This document shows positions 46,925 through 47,401 of a stretch of 47,401 nt of DNA, in pieces; the first letter of the stretch is position 1; each line of letters begins with the position of its first letter. Below the pieces are notes generated by a model that saw nothing but the letters and a program-made list of their open reading frames with translations, made no database searches and was not told the DNA's origin. This stretch comes from a virus: IMG/VR virus record IMGVR_UViG_3300009146_000017, positions 1 through 47,401 of that record. One strand, written 5' to 3'. The position numbers and the translations under genes are program-made.

Positions 46925-47401
46925 TTAGCCCTCCTCCGGTTTCCGGTGCTGCTGGTGCGGTCCTTCCGGCCGCACCAATGCGTCGACCCGCTGCAGGCGC
47001 TCCCCGATCCAGTGGGCGACGTTCACGATTAACGCATTCCCGATCGCCCGGTACCGCTGGGAGTCCGCGGCGGGCTTCCCCTTGTAGGTGATCAGCGTCC
47101 AGTCGTCCGGCAGCGCTTGCAAGCGTTCGCACTCCCGCGGGGTGAGGCGCCGCACGGTGGCGCCCCGCACGGCCAGGGTTTCCACGCTGGGGTCAAGGCG
47201 CTGTTCGTGGCTGGCCAGGCTGCGCACGGCGCCGTCGTCCAGGGTGGCCACGAACGTCTCGGTTTCCAGGTCGTCGTGCTTGTGGTGGCTGGTGATCGGC
47301 CGGGACACCGCATCGGTGAATACCGCCTGCCCATCCTGGTTCAGGGCGGGCATCCCCTCGGGGAGCGACACCGGGTCCTGGGTGTGGTCCAGCCCGATCG
47401 C
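46925..47401 (-). CDS. DNA (cytosine-5) methyltransferase, C-terminal part (continues at 1)
   Basis: The last 158 codons of the methyltransferase whose start is at 1233. It begins within the repeated low-complexity target-recognition region (LDHTQDPVSLPEGMPALNQD), then carries motif IX (RRLTPRECERLQALPDDW) and motif X (RYRAIGNALIVNVAHWIGER), which complete the catalytic fold. The frame matches that at position 1 exactly. The apparent shorter start at 47371 is an artefact of the window edge. Confidence 0.93.
   Translation of the reverse strand, partial: AIGLDHTQDPVSLPEGMPALNQDGQAVFTDAVSRPITSHHKHDDLETETFVATLDDGAVRSLASHEQRLDPSVETLAVRGATVRRLTPRECERLQALPDDWTLITYKGKPAADSQRYRAIGNALIVNVAHWIGERLQRVDALVRPEGPHQQHRKPEEG
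47393..47401. repeat. 9-bp end repeat, right copy
   Basis: CCCGATCGC, identical to 1-9. The overlap marks where a circular assembly was opened, or a true in-frame 9-bp duplication at the joint. Confidence 0.8.

Noticed and set aside
1-47401. tRNA genes, integrase or attachment site, and insertion sequences
   Set aside because: No cloverleaf-like sequence, tyrosine or serine recombinase motif, or transposase was found when reading both strands, so a temperate lifestyle is not supported. A weak tRNA-like structure could be missed by eye.

Overview
The window reads as one complete, gene-dense tailed-phage genome of about 47.4 kb from a high-GC bacterium, most probably a short-tailed, podovirus-like member of Caudoviricetes. 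The evidence is a full morphogenesis module (small and large terminase, portal, scaffold, HK97-type capsid, ejection and tail proteins), a lysis cassette and a small replication module, with no sheath, tube or conventional tape-measure gene recognised. No tRNA, integrase, CRISPR array or insertion sequence was seen. Third codon positions are mostly G or C, GTG starts are frequent, genes overlap by 4 bp (ATGA/GTGA), and two promoters look leaderless. A Ser/Thr/Pro-rich secreted protein recalls proteins I associate with Chloroflexota, but the host is not settled (an actinobacterial host is also possible). The two ends share 9 bp, and one DNA cytosine methyltransferase gene runs in frame across the junction, so the molecule is circular or circularly permuted and the window start is arbitrary.

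Layout. (1) 6554 to 1, minus strand, continuing across the ends to 45665: an accessory block of small genes of mostly unknown function, a Gp88-family protein and a C5 cytosine methyltransferase. Eight start sites here (seven gene starts and one internal site) share the motif GGAACGTGCGATG, and three leaders carry a paired-hairpin RNA structure with an invariant UGUGUG loop. (2) 6555-7527: a gene-free divergent region with promoters and repeats. (3) 7528-36841, plus strand: a terminase-type HTH protein, small genes, TerS, TerL, portal, about 10 kb of ejection-type proteins including a 1537-residue protein and a two-domain peptidoglycan hydrolase, then scaffold, major capsid protein, collagen-like fibre, tail proteins, an S74-type fibre, an M23 endopeptidase and small membrane proteins. 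(4) 43761 to 36689, minus strand: a putative annealing protein, an HTH protein, a replication initiator with origin-like repeats inside its gene, an enlarged DNA sliding clamp, a RusA-type resolvase, a lytic transglycosylase, a VUT/YhhQ-type queuosine-precursor transporter and a DpdA-like DNA transglycosylase. (5) 43762-45664: a control region with three promoters, two HTH proteins and operator-like GTGCGACCG sites.

Working model: minus-strand promoters near 43.97 kb and 6.60 kb drive early functions (replication and DNA modification); the plus-strand operon makes the virion and lyses the cell. The transporter, DpdA-like enzyme and cytosine methyltransferase would together modify phage DNA against host restriction. 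The points most worth following up are the covarying leader RNAs, the origin-like repeats in the initiator gene, the transporter-DpdA pair, the GTGCGACCG sites and the three-frame overlap at 35.1-36.5 kb.
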